Position numbers and translations under genes: made by a program
Part shown: positions 14,708-15,172 of the stretch, in pieces
Position numbering within the stretch: position 1 is the stretch's first letter
Layout of the letters: each line of letters opens with the position of its first letter
From: JALRBM01 sp966186595
GTDB taxonomy: Bacteria > Patescibacteriota > Saccharimonadia > Saccharimonadales > Saccharimonadaceae
Direction of reading: 5' to 3'
Length of the DNA stretch: 15,172 nt
Assembly (NCBI GenBank): GCA_966186595.1
Contig: CBIFWO010000020.1
Span: 1-15,172 of the forward strand
Notes under the pieces: model-generated
Seen by the model: only the letters and a program-made list of their open reading frames with translations
Database searches by the model: none
What the model was told of the DNA's origin: nothing

Positions 14708-14746
14708 ACCCCTCAAAGCTCAATCAGTGATTAAGCCCTCAGGGGT
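14708..14746. repeat. Interrupted palindrome between recX and the high-GC tail
   Basis: A 39-base symmetric structure: ACCCCT, 4 unpaired bases, GCTCAAT, a 5-base loop, ATTAAGC, 4 unpaired bases, AGGGGT. The outer arms match perfectly over 6 bases; the inner arms match over 7 with one wobble pair. Read on the minus strand it is followed by a modestly T-rich stretch, so it may end transcription coming from the high-GC ORF toward recX. It could equally be a protein-binding dyad. An 8-base TAAACCCC is repeated at 14705-14712 and 14746-14753. Confidence 0.5.
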
Positions 14747-14750
14747 AAAC

Positions 14751-14775
14751 CCCACCTGACTGGCTGCCAGGTGGG
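14751..14775 (-). terminator. GC-rich hairpin downstream of the high-GC ORF
   Basis: CCCACCTG and CAGGTGGG form a perfect 8-base stem with a 9-base loop; an alternative CTGGC-T-GCCAG fold lies inside it. It lies 50 bases past the stop of the minus-strand ORF at 14825. There is no T-run, so it resembles terminators of high-GC genomes and not a classical intrinsic terminator. Confidence 0.4.
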
Positions 14776-14824
14776 TAACCGTCGGTTGCCCGCGACGATT
14801 CTCAGGTTGCGCCGAAGCGCGTGG

Positions 14825-15172
14825 TCAGCCGACCGCGCCAGGGGCCGGGACGGCTTCGTCGGTCGACAAGTTGGCCGCTTCCTTGGCCGAGGCCTCGGCA
14901 GCCTCGTCGAGCCGCATGGCGCAGAACTCGGCAGCCGTCGTGGCCACCCAGTGGTCCTGCCGCTGCGTGAAGCCGCTGACGCCCACGATGACGCACCGAC
15001 CGTCCTTGCACTCGACGACGACAGCGCCGCCGTAGGGGAACTCACCCCAGAGCAGCCGCGAGTCATCCTCGACGCCGACGATAGCCTCGAAGGCCCGGAG
15101 AGGGTCGTTGTTGAGCTCGCGAAGTTCCAGGGTGCTGACCCCAGTACGTGCGACGGCCCGCATCTTGCGGAG
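14825..15172 (-). CDS. Hypothetical protein from a high-GC genome (possibly 5'-partial)
   Basis: I do not recognise this protein. From the ATG at 15163 it has 112 residues, and the frame stays open through three more codons to the window edge, so the true start may lie outside. The sequence has a beta-rich middle (FPYGGAVVVECKDGRCVIVGVSG), a short WVATTAAEFCAMRLDEA helix and an acidic Ala-rich tail. Third codon positions are strongly G or C (runs of GTC, GAG, GCC), which supports real coding and sets it apart from every other gene here. The style fits actinobacterial or actinophage DNA, but this is an impression. It may come from another organism through a chimeric join. Confidence 0.5.
   Translation of the reverse strand, partial: LRKMRAVARTGVSTLELRELNNDPLRAFEAIVGVEDDSRLLWGEFPYGGAVVVECKDGRCVIVGVSGFTQRQDHWVATTAAEFCAMRLDEAAEASAKEAANLSTDEAVPAPGAVG

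Noticed and set aside
14678..14716. An N-terminal extension of RecX to the ATG at 14716
   Set aside because: The predicted -10 lies downstream of that ATG, and the GTG at 14677 gives the normal RecX N-terminus.
14731..15066. An alternative 111-residue minus-strand frame in the high-GC tail
   Set aside because: The product is low-complexity Ser/Arg/Pro and runs through the hairpin. The frame ending at 14825 has the expected GC bias at third positions and a balanced composition.
1..15172. CRISPR arrays, tRNA or rRNA genes, insertion sequences
   Set aside because: No regularly spaced repeats, cloverleaf-like segments, rRNA cores, transposase motifs or paired terminal repeats were seen by eye on either strand.

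Overview
The window looks like the end of a metagenomic contig from a Candidate Phyla Radiation bacterium, most likely a Candidatus Saccharibacteria (TM7) member. The reasons are the very tight gene packing, a half-length TsaB, a pilB-pilC-pilM-pilN-pilO run with no secretin, a membrane thioredoxin/CcdA pair, a sortase, and RNase Y. UGA is used as a normal stop (ATGA overlaps at 739-742 and 7330-7333), so the UGA-recoding CPR lineages are unlikely. The taxonomy is inferred from gene content, not from a marker search.

Layout. Positions 1-2808 are all on the minus strand. Read in transcription order they are a P-loop kinase, a membrane-anchored protein of unknown function with two cysteines, a small low-affinity iron permease-like membrane protein, a membrane-anchored thioredoxin-fold protein, and a CcdA-type electron carrier cut by the left edge. 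A DHA2-type MFS transporter runs the other way (2867-4249), sharing a divergent promoter region with the kinase. Positions 4206-7785 are minus strand again: tsaE, tsaB, rny, a NUDIX hydrolase and a sortase, with overlaps or gaps of a few bases except for the 148-base leader before rny. Positions 7865-13428 hold a plus-strand type IV pilus assembly cluster: pilB, pilC, pilM, pilN, pilO and a 94-residue protein in the pilP position. A PRC-barrel protein (13456-14040) with its own promoter follows and converges on recX (14042-14677, minus).

How the genes work together. The pil genes encode the assembly ATPase, the platform protein and the PilM/N/O alignment complex. No pilin, prepilin peptidase, PilT or secretin is in view. 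CcdA and the thioredoxin form a thiol relay that carries electrons across the membrane. TsaE and TsaB belong to the tRNA t6A pathway.

Promoters. Many transcription units start from a GCTATACT-like -10 placed so that the transcript begins at or within a few bases of the start codon, which points to leaderless transcripts. Units with a longer leader (the kinase and rny) carry Shine-Dalgarno sequences.

The last ~420 bases (about 14750-15172) differ sharply. They are about 70% GC by hand count of two 60-base lines, against about 45% in recX, and they hold one ORF with strongly GC-biased third positions. This is either foreign DNA or a chimeric assembly join. No clearly new defence or mobile system was found in the window.
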